Origin: Isochrysis galbana
Taxonomy: Eukaryota; Haptophyta; Isochrysidales; Isochrysidaceae
Assembly: GCA_018136815.1 (NCBI GenBank)
Contig: JADDIW010000087.1
Coordinates: forward strand, 7,501-71,500
Length of the DNA stretch: 64,000 bases
Reading direction: 5' to 3'
Position 1 is the stretch's first letter, and every line of letters starts with the position of its first letter. Shown here piece by piece: positions 1 to 11,823 of this stretch. A program made the translations under genes and the position numbers. The notes beneath the pieces were generated by a model, which was not told where the DNA came from, ran no database searches, and was given only the letters and a program-made list of their open reading frames with translations.

Positions 1-911
1 ACGGAGGGGTCCCGGAGCGCCCGAGCATTAGGTGTGCGCCCGGGGAACTAACTTTATAGTTGGTCGCCAACTAAGTTTATACTTGGTTCGCCCATGGCCC
101 ATGGGGGGGCACGAGCGCACGAGCCCCCCTCTCTCTCCACTCCTCCCCTGCCGTTGGGGAGGAACCACCCATCCTCCTGGCATGCGTGATGGCTTGCAAG
201 GAGGCCACTGCCCTGCTGACCCACTCTCTGACATAGGGCCTGACCCAGGAGCGCCAGCGAGGGAGAGGCAGGGGAGACCAGGGCCCAGCCCCAGCCTCCT
301 CTGCCCCCTGAGCTGGCCTCCAGGAGCCTCCAGGGGTCGCCAGCAGGCAGCTGCTGGCCTGTCGCAGGCGCGCCATCGCGCGTGCCTGCAGGAGAGGGGA
401 GAGAGAGTGCGGAGAAGGGGGTGGGCGGAGCGAGGGCTCCGCTCACCGGAAAATATGTAAGTCCCGCACCTGTTTACAGGAGAAGTCGGGACTGAGGACG
501 CCGCCAGCCCGGTAGGCATAGGAGGAAGAGGGCCTGTTGCTTTGTTTGTGAACTTGTCGCTCACTGACCATGTTCACACATTCATGAGTATGACGTATGA
601 CTTATGCTCCAGTGTTCATAGACCCAGGCCTTGTGAATCCAGTGAGCTGGCGTCACAAGTTTCCTCGCTATTCGATGTTTGTGCCTCGTCGCATGAAGGG
701 CCTCACAAAATTACACCGGAGGGGGGCCCCACTGTGTTTCGCGCACCGCCTTCGATGGCCTGATAATTCGGTATTTTTCGAAAATTTCGCCGGAGAACCC
801 CCATTTTTTTTGCTGATCCATCCGACCGGAAGCCATAGGGAGCTTATTTAGCCCTTCAATTACCCATTGTAGCTGGTGCCCTCCGCACCCCCATAGTGAG
901 TGACCGGGCTA
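1..911 (-). mobile_element. Terminal part of an inverted-repeat element (L-type end at 911)
   Basis: The segment ends at 895-911 with AGTGAGTGACCGGGCTA, the reverse complement of the left terminus of the complete element at 35608. Read inward from 911, the reverse strand matches 35608-35750: a GGGGGTGCGGAGGGC block, then CTAAATAAGC, then GATCAGCAAAAAAAATGGGG about 110 bases from the end, then AAATTTTCGAAAAAT. It is therefore an L-type end of the same family, with the body running left and partly outside the window. Bases 70-200 match 5700-5810 in inverted orientation. No transposase is seen, and the short ORFs inside look like chance. Confidence 0.6.
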
Positions 912-1802
912 AAAACGTTCGCGTGGTCCTCTTTCGACGGAACGCGGAACGCCACCTCAAAGGGCACCGGATATGTGCTAGTTACAACTATCCGGTCACC
1001 ATATCCAAAAATCTCGTGATGAATCCTCATTCTTGACTTGATCAATTTTCACCCGTAGATGACTCCAGACGGTAACGACGTTGCCACAGGCAGAGTAGCA
1101 GGGTTGAGGTATCTCTACAACAAAAACACGACTTATGTTTTAAACAATCCCCCCTGCTAGGATCGGGGCGTTCCGTCCTTCCTTCCTTTCCCGTCCGAAA
1201 AAAGGTGGGGGGGGGGGGGGGAAGGAAGGAAGGAGCAGGGGGAGGGGGGGGCAGAGAGAGAAGAGAGAGGACAGAGAGAGAGGGAAGTAGAGAGAGAGGG
1301 GGGGCGAGAGGCGATGGAAACGAGAGAGCACCGGCTCGCACTCCTCTCTCTCTCTTTCTCTCACTTCTTCCCTCTTTCTAGTCTCTTCTCTCCCGTCTTC
1401 CGCCGAGCCTCTCATCTTCTTTCTGTACGCCTCTATTCTCTCTCTTCCTCCTCTTTCTCTGTTATTCTCCTCTCTAAAACTCCTCTCTCACCTCTGTCTT
1501 CCTCTCTCTGCTCTCTCCCTTCGCCTCACCGGGCCGAGAAAGAAGGGGAAGGGAAGGAGCTCCTCTGCGGTAGAGAGAGGGAAAGCGCACGCGCGCGCGA
1601 GAGAGAGAGAGAGACAGAGAGCGAGCGACAAAGACAGAGAGGGAGAGAGAGAAGGCCTCGCTCGCTCTGGCTCCCAGCGTGCCCTTCCCCTCCCTCCGTG
1701 GCCGTCCTCTTCCAGAGAGACTGAGTCTGCTCACGCATGCTGCTGTGGCGATGGGAGAAGAGGGCGGGGCCTCCTTCCCGCAACCCCCTCCCTGCTCTTC
1801 AG
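912..1802. repeat. Intergenic: homopurine/homopyrimidine and G-run tract upstream of the protease
   Basis: From about 1190 to 1720 the sequence is a patchwork of GGAAGG, GAGA, CTCT and a long G run near 1207-1220. ORFs across it are Ser/Arg/Leu- or Arg/Glu-rich artefacts. I see no gene in 912-1190. The tract lies directly upstream of the protease start, as at several other genes in this window. Confidence 0.6.
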
Positions 1803-3113
1803 ATGCCGACTCGCCTAGGCTGCACGCCGACGGCCCCTCGAATGCTCCTCCTCATGTACGGGATAGCGTGTGCGCGTGGCGCAGCCCTCAAGGCCGCCGC
1901 AGACGGTGCTCCGCTCACCTTGCCTGAGCCCGAGACGGCAGGCTTCGCGGCCGGCCAGCAGCGCATTGTTGGTGGTACCACGCTGCAGCCTGGTGAGTTC
2001 CCGTTTCTCGTCTCGATGCAAACTCTTCAAGGCTTCCACTTCTGCGGCGGCACGCTCATCTCACCGCTCTGGGTCCTCACAGCCGCGCATTGCATCCAAG
2101 AGCGAGGAACCTTCCAAGTGGTCCTTGGCGCGCACTCCTTGACGAGTGCCGCAGCAGGCGAGGGTGTGGAACGGCGCACCGTTGCGCCCGACCAAGTCAC
2201 GATTCACCCGGGTTGGGACCCGGACGGGAACGTCAACCCGAATTCAAACGACCTTGCCCTGGTCTACCTCCAGACGCCTATCCTCGAGGTCGCTCCCATC
2301 GCACAGCTAGACGGACCGGGAGTGGACACCAACCTACAGCAATCGGGTGTCTTGCTCACGACCGCCGGCTGGGGCACACTGAGCTCAGGCGGTAGCTCCC
2401 CCGACAAGCCTCAAAAGGTGAGGGTGCCGGTGATATTAAATGAGCACCCAGATTGTGCCGCTTTGGGCGTGGATTACGGCATGATCTGCGCCGGGGCAGC
2501 GGGCAAGGACTCCTGCCAGGGCGACTCGGGCGGACCGCTCTTTGGGGACTACAGCGGGCCAGGCTCGACGCGGCACGCGCATCGCAAGATGGCCGTCGCG
2601 CAGCCACAGGCATTGGTGGGTGTCGTCAGCTATGGTGTGGGTTGTGGCAAGGCAAACAGCCCCGGCGTCTACGCGCGAATCTCGCACTACCGAGACTGGC
2701 TTTGCGAGCAAACCTCACTCAACATCGCCTGCGCTTACCAGCCTCCGGCGCTTCCCCCCCAATCACCCGCGCCGCCTTCCCCTCCAGCGCCACCCAGACC
2801 GCCGCCCTCGCCTCCAGCCCCACCGTCCCAGCCACCGCCCAAGACCGTGTGCAGCAACGAGTGCATCAAATTCCCGGCGTATGCCTCCGATGGCGAGTGC
2901 GACGATGGTGGGCCGGGTGCCGAGTTCGCATCGTGCGCTTATGGCACGGATTGCGCAGACTGCGGACCCAGACCCAAGGCCTCAGCGGGCGCACCAATCG
3001 AGCCATTCGGCCCCCCTGTGAGCTCCCCTACCATGCAATCGGTCCCCGCTGTACCTGCGCCGCCGCCTAAGGCCCCCGCAGAGAGCCACGGCGGATGGAG
3101 GTCCTGCTCATAG
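1803..3113 (+). CDS. Secreted trypsin-like (S1A) serine protease with Pro-rich linker and Cys-rich C-terminal module
   Basis: Single open frame. An S1A peptidase domain starts at IVGG, the mature N-terminus after zymogen cleavage following Arg. The triad is present: His in TAAHC (codon at 2088), Asp in NDLAL (2250) and Ser in GDSGGP (2526). The Asp in DSCQGDSGG, six residues before the serine, predicts trypsin-like cleavage after Arg/Lys. After the domain comes a PPSPPAPP-type linker (about 2740-2840), then a compact module with six Cys, centred on ECDDGGPG and YGTDCADCGPR (about 2850-2970); I recall this Cys pattern from other algal extracellular proteins. The frame is open from 1737, but ATG 1803 or 1842 better fits a signal peptide (hydrophobic LLLMYGIACA). 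No intron is needed. Likely secreted or wall-associated. Confidence is high for the family and moderate for the start. Confidence 0.88.
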   Translation: MPTRLGCTPTAPRMLLLMYGIACARGAALKAAADGAPLTLPEPETAGFAAGQQRIVGGTTLQPGEFPFLVSMQTLQGFHFCGGTLISPLWVLTAAHCIQERGTFQVVLGAHSLTSAAAGEGVERRTVAPDQVTIHPGWDPDGNVNPNSNDLALVYLQTPILEVAPIAQLDGPGVDTNLQQSGVLLTTAGWGTLSSGGSSPDKPQKVRVPVILNEHPDCAALGVDYGMICAGAAGKDSCQGDSGGPLFGDYSGPGSTRHAHRKMAVAQPQALVGVVSYGVGCGKANSPGVYARISHYRDWLCEQTSLNIACAYQPPALPPQSPAPPSPPAPPRPPPSPPAPPSQPPPKTVCSNECIKFPAYASDGECDDGGPGAEFASCAYGTDCADCGPRPKASAGAPIEPFGPPVSSPTMQSVPAVPAPPPKAPAESHGGWRSCS

Positions 3114-4254
3114 CCGTGGTCTATTGATATTGTCGTCAAGTTTCACTTCGCATGATGTTGGGGGGGGGGGGGGCAAAGTTGGCTCTTGGTGCTCACCAAC
3201 CATAGGGCTTATATTCCCTAGATGTGGCTTTGCACACCAATTGGTAGCACCGAGTGGAATACTCGTTGAGAATTCTAGTCTTGTAGAGTGTTTTGTTGGC
3301 TACCATCCCTACCCACATACACATACACCAGACGAGCCATGCACCACCTGCGCACAGATCTCGTTCCGTTGAATATGGGACAAGCTCAAGTTGAGCCATC
3401 AAACATCAAGTGTCCGTAGTCAAGCTTACAATAAAAACCCATATAACATTTTAATTTAACAATCGCTCAATTTATCATGGTTATACAATGAAATCGTATA
3501 GTAGTAGTAACTAGAGTTGTATAATTCTGTCGCATTCGCGAATCGACGCTCGTTAGGCTTCTCTCTTCTCTTCGTTCGGTATTTATCGTTATAATCCCCT
3601 CGTTCTCGTTCTCGGTCAAAAACATCGCGTGGACGCCTGGGATCTAGGGTTGTGGAGCGCCCTCTCTCTTTCTCTCGAAGAGAGGGGAAGTTTCCCCACC
3701 TTTCTTTCTCCCAGGCGCCTCGCAAAAAGGTTTAATTCGCTATCTCCCCGCGTTTCTTTACCTCCTTCTGGGGGCAATCAGGTTTGGTCTGCCATCTCCC
3801 CTTGGAGATCGATCTAGGTTCGCTGCTTGGGTGAAGGAATCTTTGTCCTTGGTCCTTGGTTTGCCATCTCCCCTTGGAGATTGATTTAGATTCGCTGCTT
3901 TGGTTTTTGGTTATCTTTCTCCTTGATGCAAGTTGCATGAAAGCCCTTGGTCCCGTTGGTTTTTGGTTTTCCCTCCCCCTTGGTTGCTACTCAGGGTTGC
4001 TCGATAGAAATTAGAAACGTCTAGAAGCTAGAAGTCCACGCTCAACAACAAGATTTCTTCGATTGCAAGGATATCTCGCTGCGATCTGTATCCAGAGTGA
4101 TCGCCGCGGTTGCGCGACATAACATTCCTCCTCGACTTTCCGCCTCGTGGGAAATCTAAAACGAAGACACGCTCCGGCCATCGCTGTGGATTCTCTCTCT
4201 CTCGCTCGCTCTCTCTCTCTCCGTCTCTCGCGACGTGTTTGAGTTACCGGTGAT
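3114..4254. repeat. Intergenic DNA with dispersed-repeat copies and a short tandem duplication
   Basis: No gene recognised. 3290-3370 on the reverse strand resembles 33985-34040 (shared ATGGCTCGTC and GGTAGGGATG-like blocks). 3525-3675 matches 39765-39955 in the same orientation (TCGCATTCGCGAATCGAC, CTCGTTAGGCTTC and TTTATCGTTATAAT in order). 3782-3832 and 3858-3906 are a 75-bp-spaced tandem duplication around GCCATCTCCCCTTGGAGAT. A G12-like run lies at 3160-3173. The base composition is more AT-rich than the flanking genes. Confidence 0.55.
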
Positions 4255-4678
4255 GTGGGGTCTCGGTTATTTCACGTTTTGCTTGGTTTGGGTGAATGAT
4301 TCTGGTGCGTTCGTGAGTCGGTGCATCCTGTTTTTTTCTGCATCGTTGTCCGACGGCCTGTCGTCAGCCGTCATCCGTCGCTCTCGCTCTCGTCGCTCTC
4401 GCTCTCGTAACACTCGTACCCTACAAACTCGCCTCGCCTCGCCAGCCCCTGCCAACACAGCCCTCCTCTCACTCACCCTCGCCTCTCGCCATTCGCTCGA
4501 TGTCGCTCTCGCCGCCGTCCTCGCCCTCGCCCAAGCCCGCTTGCCCGCCTTCCTCTGCTAACGGGCTTCAGCCCGTCAGCCCGTCAGCACCTCCGAAGTC
4601 GTCTCCCTCGCCGCGCCTGCCGCCGGCCTTGCTCCTTCCTCATTGCCCTCAGGCCCTATGGGCCATCCCAATTCGTCA
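4255..4678 (+). repeat. Dispersed repeat, inverted copy of 15412-15812
   Basis: About 420 bp closely matching the reverse strand of 15412-15812. Both share the opening TCTCGGTTATTTCA, the (CGCTCT)-rich stretch, TCTCGCCATTCGCTCGATGT-like sequence and the end GGGCCAT(C/T)CCAATTCGTCA. Both copies have an open frame reading MSLSPPSSPS then KPACPPSSA, so it may derive from the Pro/Ser-rich start of a mobile-element protein. The copy at 15412 is followed by a retroelement-like ORF; this one is not. Confidence 0.65.
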
Positions 4679-5591
<913 letters not shown>

Positions 5592-5689
5592 TCTTCGGCG
5601 CGATGTTCTGATCGCGCTAGCGGGCATCGTGTCGCCTGCGGTGACCTACGTCGGGCGACTCACCAAGAAAAATGGTTCAACAGGGCAGT

Positions 5690-5844
5690 TTACTCTTGGC
5701 CCGCCATCAGGCATGCCAAGAGCATGGGTGGTTCCTCCCCCATGGCAGAAGAGGAGTGGAGAGAGAGGGGGGCTCGTGCCCCCCCATGGGCGAACTAGTA
5801 GTAGGCTTATTTAGTAAAATTTAGAATCATGAGTGGTCGGGCTA
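5690..5844 (+). repeat. Dispersed repeat with degenerate element terminus
   Basis: 5700-5810 matches 70-200 in inverted orientation (ATGGGTGGTTCC, GAGTGGAGAGAGAGGGGGG, CCCCCCATGGGCGAAC). It ends at 5831-5844 with GAGTGGTCGGGCTA, a degenerate form of the GAGTGACCGGGCTA terminus found at 911, 39685 and 40050. It is probably a diverged end of the same element group. The left boundary is not visible. Confidence 0.4.
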
Positions 5845-5954
5845 ATTTTAATACTACTACATACAGCCCCTCGTATGCGTACGACGTACGACGATGTATG
5901 TACATAGTGATAGAGGGCTTTCCAAAACCAATAATAGCAACATCCAATACCTCA

Positions 5955-8900
5955 CTATGTGCTGGCTGCTTTCGTCTCCTGCGATTCCAAGCCGCCACGC
6001 AGGTATTTGCGAGCTGCCCGTGCATCAGCATGGGGGCTTTTTGCGCTCCTCCCCGCCCCATTAGTGCTCTCTCGATCTCGCTCTTGTTTTGCCAACAACA
6101 CATCGTCCGTCGCCGGCACACTCGCGTCGGCTATCGCAGGCTGACCTGCGGCGTATGGCTGCACCGACGCACTTTTCCGTCCCCGTGGGTGGCCGAAGCG
6201 GAGAGCGAACCGTGGCAAGCGGTGGCGTCTCTCGCCCGCCGAAGCTGGCGCTGCGCCGGCGGCCCCTGGCGGAGCGGGCTGCTTTGTGTTAGCCTTGAAA
6301 TTGGAGGCATCCTCAGCCTGCCAGCGGAAGCCTACGGGCTCGGACTCCTTACGTTTGCGAGTTCGGTGGAGCACCAACAGAAAGGCTCCAATAGCTACGA
6401 GAATGAGCAGCCCACCGCCGGCAGTGCTCCCTGCAATGGTGGCCGCCAAGGCAGCCGCACTCGGCGGTGGCGATGGTGGAATCGCCAAAGGATTAAAGGA
6501 GAAGGTTGCAAAGCCATCGGGAGTTGCACTCAAGCTGACAGGTACCGGCAGTCCTTGGTACGACGCATAGAATGGTTCCATACTCGCTCGATCAGTCAGC
6601 GTGTTCAAAGCAGCGATGGCCTCGGCGTCGCCAAGATGATGTAGCCTCACCTCGAGGACACCCGAGCCGGCGCGTACCTCGTACTGATAGTGAACGGCAC
6701 CCACATGAAGCGAGAGTGCACGAGCAAAGCAGGCTGCTTGGACCCAACCAGGCTTAACAGGCGCGCATGGCGCGACCAGCTCAGAAACCTCCACGTCAAA
6801 TGTAGCCGTGACTTTAATCTGCCGGTACCGCTGGGTAAAGCCACCGGGAGCGAGAGGTGGAATTGGTGGTGTTGGAGGCGGCGAAAGGTACCACTGGCAC
6901 GCCGTCGTCAGGTGCTCCGTCACCGCCGAGTCGTAATTGATCGCGGCTGGATGACCGCAGCCGCTTCGGCGCGGGAAGCAAGAGCCGTCGTCTACAATCG
7001 CCTTCGAGTTGAAGTTGTAGGCGGTGCTGTCGGTGCATCCAGGCGCAGCGCAGATGCATCCAAAGTCCATAGTGTTCAAAGGGTCAAAATTGGCTGATGT
7101 GGAGGCATCCATGCATCCTATCCGCAAGGCACGGCACCACCCGCCCGAGTCGACCGTGGCGGCAGGATCGTAATTCACCGCTGAGGAGTTCATGCAGCCT
7201 TCAACAACGATGACGCAATCGGAGGGGTCCGTTGCGGCGGCGGAGTACGCGCCGGTGGTGGAGGCGTTGTAGCTGATAGTCACGTCCCACATGCCTAGCG
7301 GCAAGAGACCGCCGTCGAGACCCCCGGCGAACTTGTCGGAGTAAGGGCCACCGTCGACGAACGGCGCGTAGCCCTCTAGGTCCGCGTAGAGGCCTTCGCG
7401 CAGAGGGCAGCCCTCCACCTTGTTGATGCACGGGCCGGGCTCCGTCGCGAGCGAGTTGTAGTTATACGCGGTGGGCTCCATGCAGCCCACCGTCGGCCAG
7501 AGGCATTCTCCGGACTGCAATGCCATCGGATCGAAGTTAAGTGCCGTCGGGAATAGGCACCCCCGTCGGTATTCGGTCGGCGTGTCGCACGCCTGCGGCA
7601 CGTGCACCTCTGCTTGGGAGGAGTAGGCGGGATCCGTGGAGATCATGCAACCACCGACGAGGAGCCGCCGCGTCCATCCTGGCATGTAGTTCGCTGTGTC
7701 GACGTCAGAGCCGCGGGGGCAACGCCCAGTGGAAAACGTGCGGTATGCGTCCATCGCTTGCGAGTTGGCGGCCAGAAGCCGACCGCACTCCATGGTTCCG
7801 GCGGCAGCTTGGAAAACGAAGCCGTGCACAATTTGCCCGCCCCACCCGGCTGAGCAGGGTGTGCCTGGCAGCTCGCCTTGGGCATGCCGCAGCCACTGAC
7901 ACTGCGCGTAGCCGAAGATGGGGGTGGAGGTGCCGCCTGATCCAATGTCGGGCGTGGTGCCGTGCAAGGTATTGAGCATCAAAGCCACATCGCCAATCTC
8001 TGGGCCCGACCCGAATGCAGACGCACCACCATCTTCATCACTGTTCGTGCCCTCGAACACCTCGACGTGGTCGTTGTAATACGGCCGGAGGTGCCCACCG
8101 CTCGAAGAGAGAATGGCGGTCGGCGTCTCCGAGACGTCGCCGTCGCTCGCATAGATGAGGTTGCCCGATCCGCTCTGCGTGCCTAGGCCGTATCGGTCGT
8201 CTTCGGGCTGCGGTATCGCCCCGACCCACAGCATGGGGATAGTCTCGTCGAGCGAGTTGGCAACATACAGGCAGACGGTCTCGCAACCCTCAGCCGGAGG
8301 GGGCGGCAGCGGAGGCGGCAGTGGAGGCAATGATGGGGGACGTCGCGGCGGGGGCGGCGAGGGTGGCGGGTACGGAGGAATGGAAGGTGGAGGCGGGGCG
8401 AGCGGCGGCGTCAGTGGCGGCGGCGGTGGGGAGGGCGGCGGCGGCGGAGGCGGCGGAGGCGGAGGCGGCGAGGGCGGAGGCGGCGACGGGCTGGGAGGAG
8501 GAGGCGGCGGGAAGGGTGGGAGTGGCGGTGGGGGCGACGTTGGCGGCGGCGGTGGCGGCGATGGAAAGGGCGGGGGAGGGTGCGATGGGGAAGGTGAGGG
8601 GGGCGGGAAAGGTGGTGGGTGAGGCGGCGGCGATGATGGGGGTGGCGGCACCGGCAGTGGTGGGGAAGGCGGCGGCACCGGAGGCGGCGGCGATGGAGGA
8701 GGCGGCACCGGAGGCGGAGCGGACGGCGGAGGTTGCGACGGCGGCGGTTCTGAGGGCGGTGGCGGGCTCGGGTACGATGGACTTCGAGGCGGCGGAAAAG
8801 GAGGCGGTCGCGGCGGGGGAGGCGAGGGAGGGGGCGCAGGGGGCGGTGAGGGAGGGGCGGTGAGGGCGGCGGTCGTAGCGGCGGTGGCGACGGTGGCGGA

Positions 8901-10511
8901 GTCGGGGGAGGCGGTGAGGGTGGAGGCGGGAAGGGCGGGGGAGCGGGCGGCGGTGCAGGCGGCAGGGGGGGCGGGGGCGCTTCTGGGGGGGGCGTCGGTG
9001 GAGGGGACGGCGGTGCTGCTGGCGGCGGCGGCGGCGGCGGCGATGCCGGTGGCGGTGATGGCGACGGTGGCGACGGTGGAGGTGGAGGGGGCCGTGGGTT
9101 CGGTGGCGGCGGCGGCGAGGGGGGGGGCAGCCACGGCGGCAACGAAGGGGGTGGCGGTCGGAGCGGTGGGGGCGAGGGTGAGGGCGGCAGCGTTGGCGGG
9201 GGCGAGGGCGGTGGGGGCGAGGGCAGCGGGGGTAAAGGCGGTGGGGGCGAAGGCGGCGGGGGCGAGGGCGGAGGCGGGGAAGGCGGCGGCGGCGAGGGCG
9301 GCGGCGGCGAGGGCGGCGGCGGCGAAGGTGGCGAGGGCTGGGGCGATGGAGGCGGCGGCGACGGAGGGGGTGGGGGAGGCGGCGACGGAGGCGCTGGGTG
9401 AGCCGTGATGCACGTTGTCGCACGAGAGTCGAAGTTGATAGCGCGCGGGTCCGTGCAGCCCACTCGTGTGTAGTACTCTCCCGCCCAGATGCACTTTCGC
9501 AAGTCCGACAGGTCGACGTAGGGATCGTAATTGAGTGCGGCCGAATGCGTGCATCCGGCGTACTGGCAGCACGTTGCTGGGGGTGAGGGAGAAGGAGGGG
9601 GTGGCGGCGCTAAGGGCGCCGGTGGAGGCGGCGAGCTCGGCGGTGAGGGCGGCGATGGCGGGGGTTTGCGCGGCGCCGGTGGTGGCAGTAAAGGCGGGGG
9701 GGCGAGGATGGAGGGGGTGGCGGCGGTGGCGAGGGGGGTGGGTTGGGCGGCGGCGGAGGAGGAGGTGGATCAGGCGGCGCGGGCGGCGGCGTGGGTGGCG
9801 CAGGCGGCGTCGGGGGAGAGGGATGGGAGGGCGGTGGCGCGGGCGGCGGCAGGGGCGGCAGGGGCGGGGGCAGCGAGGGTGGCGGAGGCGAAAGCGGCGG
9901 CGGCGAGGGCGGCGGCGAGGGATCGGGAGGGACTGGCGGAGGCGAACGTGGCGGCGGCGGCGGCGTTGGCGGCGGCGAGAAGGGTGGCGGCGAGGGGTAG
10001 GGTGGGTGCGGAGGCGGGGGAGACGGGGATGGCGGCGGCGGCGGCGGCTCTCGTGGCGGCGGTGGAGCAGGGAGCGGTGCTGCGGGCGGAGACCCGGGCG
10101 GTGGCGATGGCGGTGGAGGCATCGGAGGAGACGCGGGCGGTGGTAACCATGGCGGATGGCCTGGTGGAGGGAGGAAGGGTGGCGGATACGGGGCGATTCG
10201 TGGCGGCTTAGGTGAGGGTGGAGGTGGGGGGAGCGGCGGCGGCGGCGATGGTGGTGGCGGCGATGGGAGCGGAGGGAGAAAGGGAGGCGGCAGGGAGGGC
10301 GAGGGAGGCGGGGAGAAAGGCGGCGGCGAAGGGGGGATGGGTTGAATAGGAGACGGCGGCGAGGACGGGGGCGAGGGAGGGGATGGAAAGGGCGGCGGCG
10401 GCAAGGGGGGCGGTGGCGAGGGCGGCGGCGGCGAAGGGGGCGGCGAGGGAGGGGGTGGAGATGGGGGCGGGGGCGAACGCGGAGGGTTTGCCGGTGGCAG
10501 TGGCGGCGATT

Positions 10512-10579
<68 letters not shown>

Positions 10580-11792
10580 GAGGGCAAGGGGGGGGACGAA
10601 GGCGGCGGTGGTGAGGGCGGCGGCGGCGAAGGAGGCGGGAGGGGTGGAGGCGGCGAGGGTGGCGGCGGCGGTGAGGTCGGCGGCGGCCAGGGCGAGGGCG
10701 GCGGCGGTGAGGGTGGCGGCGGTGAGGGTGGCGCTGGCGAGAGCGGCGGGAGCGAGGGGGGCGGAGAAGGCACTGGTGTGGTGGGCGGTGGAGCGGGCGG
10801 CGGCGAAGGTGGCGGCGGCGAAGGCGGCGGCGGCGACGGAGTAGGTGCGGAAGGCGGCGGCGACGATGGCGGGGGCGATGGGGGCGGCGGCGAGGGGGGC
10901 GGAGGCGATGGCGGCGGCGGCGATGGCGGCGGCGGCGATGGGGGCGGCGACGGCGGCGGCGGCGATGGCGGCGGCGGCGATGGCGGCGGCGGCGATGGCG
11001 GCGGCGGCGATGGCGGCGGCGGCGATGGCGGCGGCGGCGATGGCGGCGGCGACGGCGGCGACGGCGGCGATGGCGGTGGCGACGGCGGCGGCGGCGACGG
11101 TGGCGGCGGCGATGGCGGTGGAGGTGACGGCGGCGGCGGCGAGGGCGGCCGAGGTGATGGCGGCGGCGGCGAGGGCGGCTGTGGCGAGGAGGGCGGCGGC
11201 GACGGCAGCGGCGGCACGGACGGTGGCGAAGGCGGCGGCGTGGGCGGGAGCGGCGGCGTGGGCGGCGGCGGCGTGGGCGGCGGCGGCGAAGGCGGCGGCG
11301 GCGAGGGCGGCGGCGGCGAGGGTGGTGGTGGCGAGGGTGGCAGAGAGGGCGGCGGCGGCGTTGGTGGAGACGAGGGAGGCGTCGAGGGTGGCGGGTGTCG
11401 CGGTGGGGGTGCACGTGGCGGTGGCGGGGAGGGCGGTGGCGGCGAGGGCAGCGGAGGCAAGGGCGGCGGGAGTGGTGGAGGAGGGCAGGGCGGCGGCGGT
11501 CTTGGGGCATCGAATGGGATGAGCGGGGGAGAGAAGGGCGGCGGATGAGGCGATGGCGGAGGCCTCGGTGATGGCGGCGGGGGCGATGGTGGAGGGGGCG
11601 ATGGCGGCGGCGGCTTGGGCGGGGAGGGTGGTCGAGGGGACGGCGGCGGCGAGAATGGCGGCGGGGAAGGCGGAGGTAGGAAGGGCACCGGCGACACCGG
11701 TGGCGGCGGCGCGGGCGGTGGCGCAGGCGGGGACTTTGGAGGTGGTGGCGGCGGCGGCAAGGGTGGTCCCCGCGGCGGTGGGCTGGGCTCGG

Positions 11793-11823
<31 letters not shown>

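Noticed and set aside
10778-11548. Gly-rich 256-codon ORF on the + strand
   Set aside because: It is the antisense of the SPPPP repeat; GGC/GAG periodicity keeps it open.
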